Below, in pieces: positions 5,417-6,201 of a stretch of 6,201 nucleotides of DNA; within the stretch, counting starts at the first letter, position 1; every line of letters starts with the position of its first letter. A program made the translations under genes and the position numbers. The stretch covers positions 1 to 6,201 of the forward strand of contig CAINLH010000212.1 in NCBI GenBank assembly GCA_903850275.1. Direction: 5' to 3'. The stretch comes from an uncultured Acidimicrobium sp. GTDB lineage: Bacteria; Actinomycetota; Acidimicrobiia; Acidimicrobiales; Ilumatobacteraceae. The notes below the pieces were generated by a model. The model searched no databases and was not told the origin of the DNA. It saw only the letters and a program-made list of their open reading frames with translations.

Positions 5417-6201
5417 ATGTCGATGCGGATTGAATACGTCAGTCGTCTTGATGACATCTGCGAACCTGCCGCGGCCTTCCTGGCTTCGGGTCAGGACATA
5501 TTTGAGTGCCAACACATCGTGGTGCCAACGATGGGTGTCAAGGCCTGGCTTACTTCACAGCTCGCTACTCGATTGGGCGTAAGCAAACCGGGCGCGTTGG
5601 ATGGGGTGGTTGCCAATGTGGACATTTCTTTCCCCGGCACCCTCAATCGCTTACTGCATAACCGAAGCGGAATAGACCCGTGGGCTGTAGAGAACCTCAC
5701 TTTTAGTGTGTTGCAGGTGTTGGCGGGTACCAACGCCTACGACGTTCATATTGCGCGCGCGGGTGGGCCATTGCTTGCGGCACGAGCCATCGCCGACCGC
5801 TTCGATCGTTATCACATGCGACGACCAGCCATGATTCGCAAATGGGAAGAGGGGATTCCAGTTCTCAGCCCAACCGCCAACGATGACGTTCGCTCTGGCG
5901 AGCGAGTGATTAATAGCCTCTCGCCATCCGACGTTTGGCAATTTCACTTGTGGCGAGAAGTAAGGAAGTTGATTAACGAACCAAGCCCGCCCGCTCGGGA
6001 CCTTGAAGCAACCGCGCAAGTTCCATCAAGCATTTTGGTTGCGGGCTTGCAGACGTTGAACTTGCAACAGATACAGGTGCTGCAACATCTTGCAAAAAAG
6101 AGTGATGTACACGTGCTGTTGGTGCACCCATCTGCACCTTTGCAACAACGCTGGTTGTCATCGACACCCGAGACGCCCGGATTAGTCCCTGTGCGAACAG
6201 A
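5417..6201 (+). CDS. recC: RecC, exodeoxyribonuclease V gamma subunit (N-terminal part, 3' end outside window)
   Basis: RecC is the inactive-helicase subunit that binds the displaced 3' strand and recognises Chi in RecBCD, which resects double-strand breaks. The frame is open for 261 codons to the window end; E. coli RecC is about 1120 residues, so about a quarter is present. Recalled E. coli RecC aligns in order: RIEYVSRLD (near residue 4) with the E. coli N terminus; IVVPTMGVKAWLTSQLATRLG (34-54) with ILVQSTGMAQWLQMTLSQKFG; NVDISFPGTL (67-76) with NIDFPLPASF; ARAIADRFDRYHMRRPAMIRKWEEG (122-146) with the SKAADLFDQYLVYRPDWLAQWETG block; then VWQFHLWREV (173-182) and SSILVAGLQTLNLQQIQVLQ (204-223). 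The start may be ATG 5417, ATG 5423 (best match to the E. coli start) or GTG 5411, all in frame; an upstream in-frame stop is at 5336. It is transcribed divergently from the transporter operon and is functionally unrelated to it. recB and recD may follow beyond the window. Confidence 0.87.
   Translation, partial: MSMRIEYVSRLDDICEPAAAFLASGQDIFECQHIVVPTMGVKAWLTSQLATRLGVSKPGALDGVVANVDISFPGTLNRLLHNRSGIDPWAVENLTFSVLQVLAGTNAYDVHIARAGGPLLAARAIADRFDRYHMRRPAMIRKWEEGIPVLSPTANDDVRSGERVINSLSPSDVWQFHLWREVRKLINEPSPPARDLEATAQVPSSILVAGLQTLNLQQIQVLQHLAKKSDVHVLLVHPSAPLQQRWLSSTPETPGLVPVRT

Noticed and set aside
5491..6167. Open frames on the minus strand opposite the region after 5417.
   Set aside because: The plus-strand frame from 5417 matches RecC along its whole length, so these are antisense shadows.

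Overview
The window reads as chromosomal DNA from a compact, moderate-GC bacterium, most likely an actinobacterium. A small aquatic lineage such as the Luna-cluster Microbacteriaceae or Nanopelagicales is a guess. The evidence is a lipoprotein signal ending in LAAC-GG, roughly half GC, and very tight gene packing with 4-bp overlaps and short spacers. There are no tRNA or rRNA genes, mobile elements or CRISPR arrays.

Layout: (1) positions 1-273, plus strand, are the 3' end of an unrecognised membrane protein gene cut by the window edge. (2) Positions 270-5301, minus strand, form one five-gene unit. In transcription order it encodes a BMP-family substrate-binding lipoprotein, a double-domain ABC ATPase, two BPD_transp_2-type permeases, and a small cytosine deaminase of the zinc-dependent, fungal (Fcy1-like) type. 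(3) Positions 5302-5416 are a divergent intergenic region with a good sigma70-like promoter for the transporter unit. (4) From 5417 to the window end, plus strand, is the N-terminal third or less of recC, the non-catalytic helicase-like subunit of RecBCD.

Working model: the lipoprotein captures a nucleobase or nucleoside outside the membrane, the two permeases and the ATPase import it, and the deaminase converts cytosine (or a close analogue) to uracil for pyrimidine salvage. Cytosine is inferred from the linked enzyme; the transporter sequences alone do not prove it.

The most unusual element is a strong GC-rich hairpin followed by seven T residues. It has the form of an intrinsic terminator on the minus strand and lies inside the first 20 codons of the ATPase gene, 40 nt after the stop of the binding-protein gene. 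It looks like a terminator or attenuator that would give many copies of the binding protein and few of the membrane complex, with ATPase translation possibly competing with termination.
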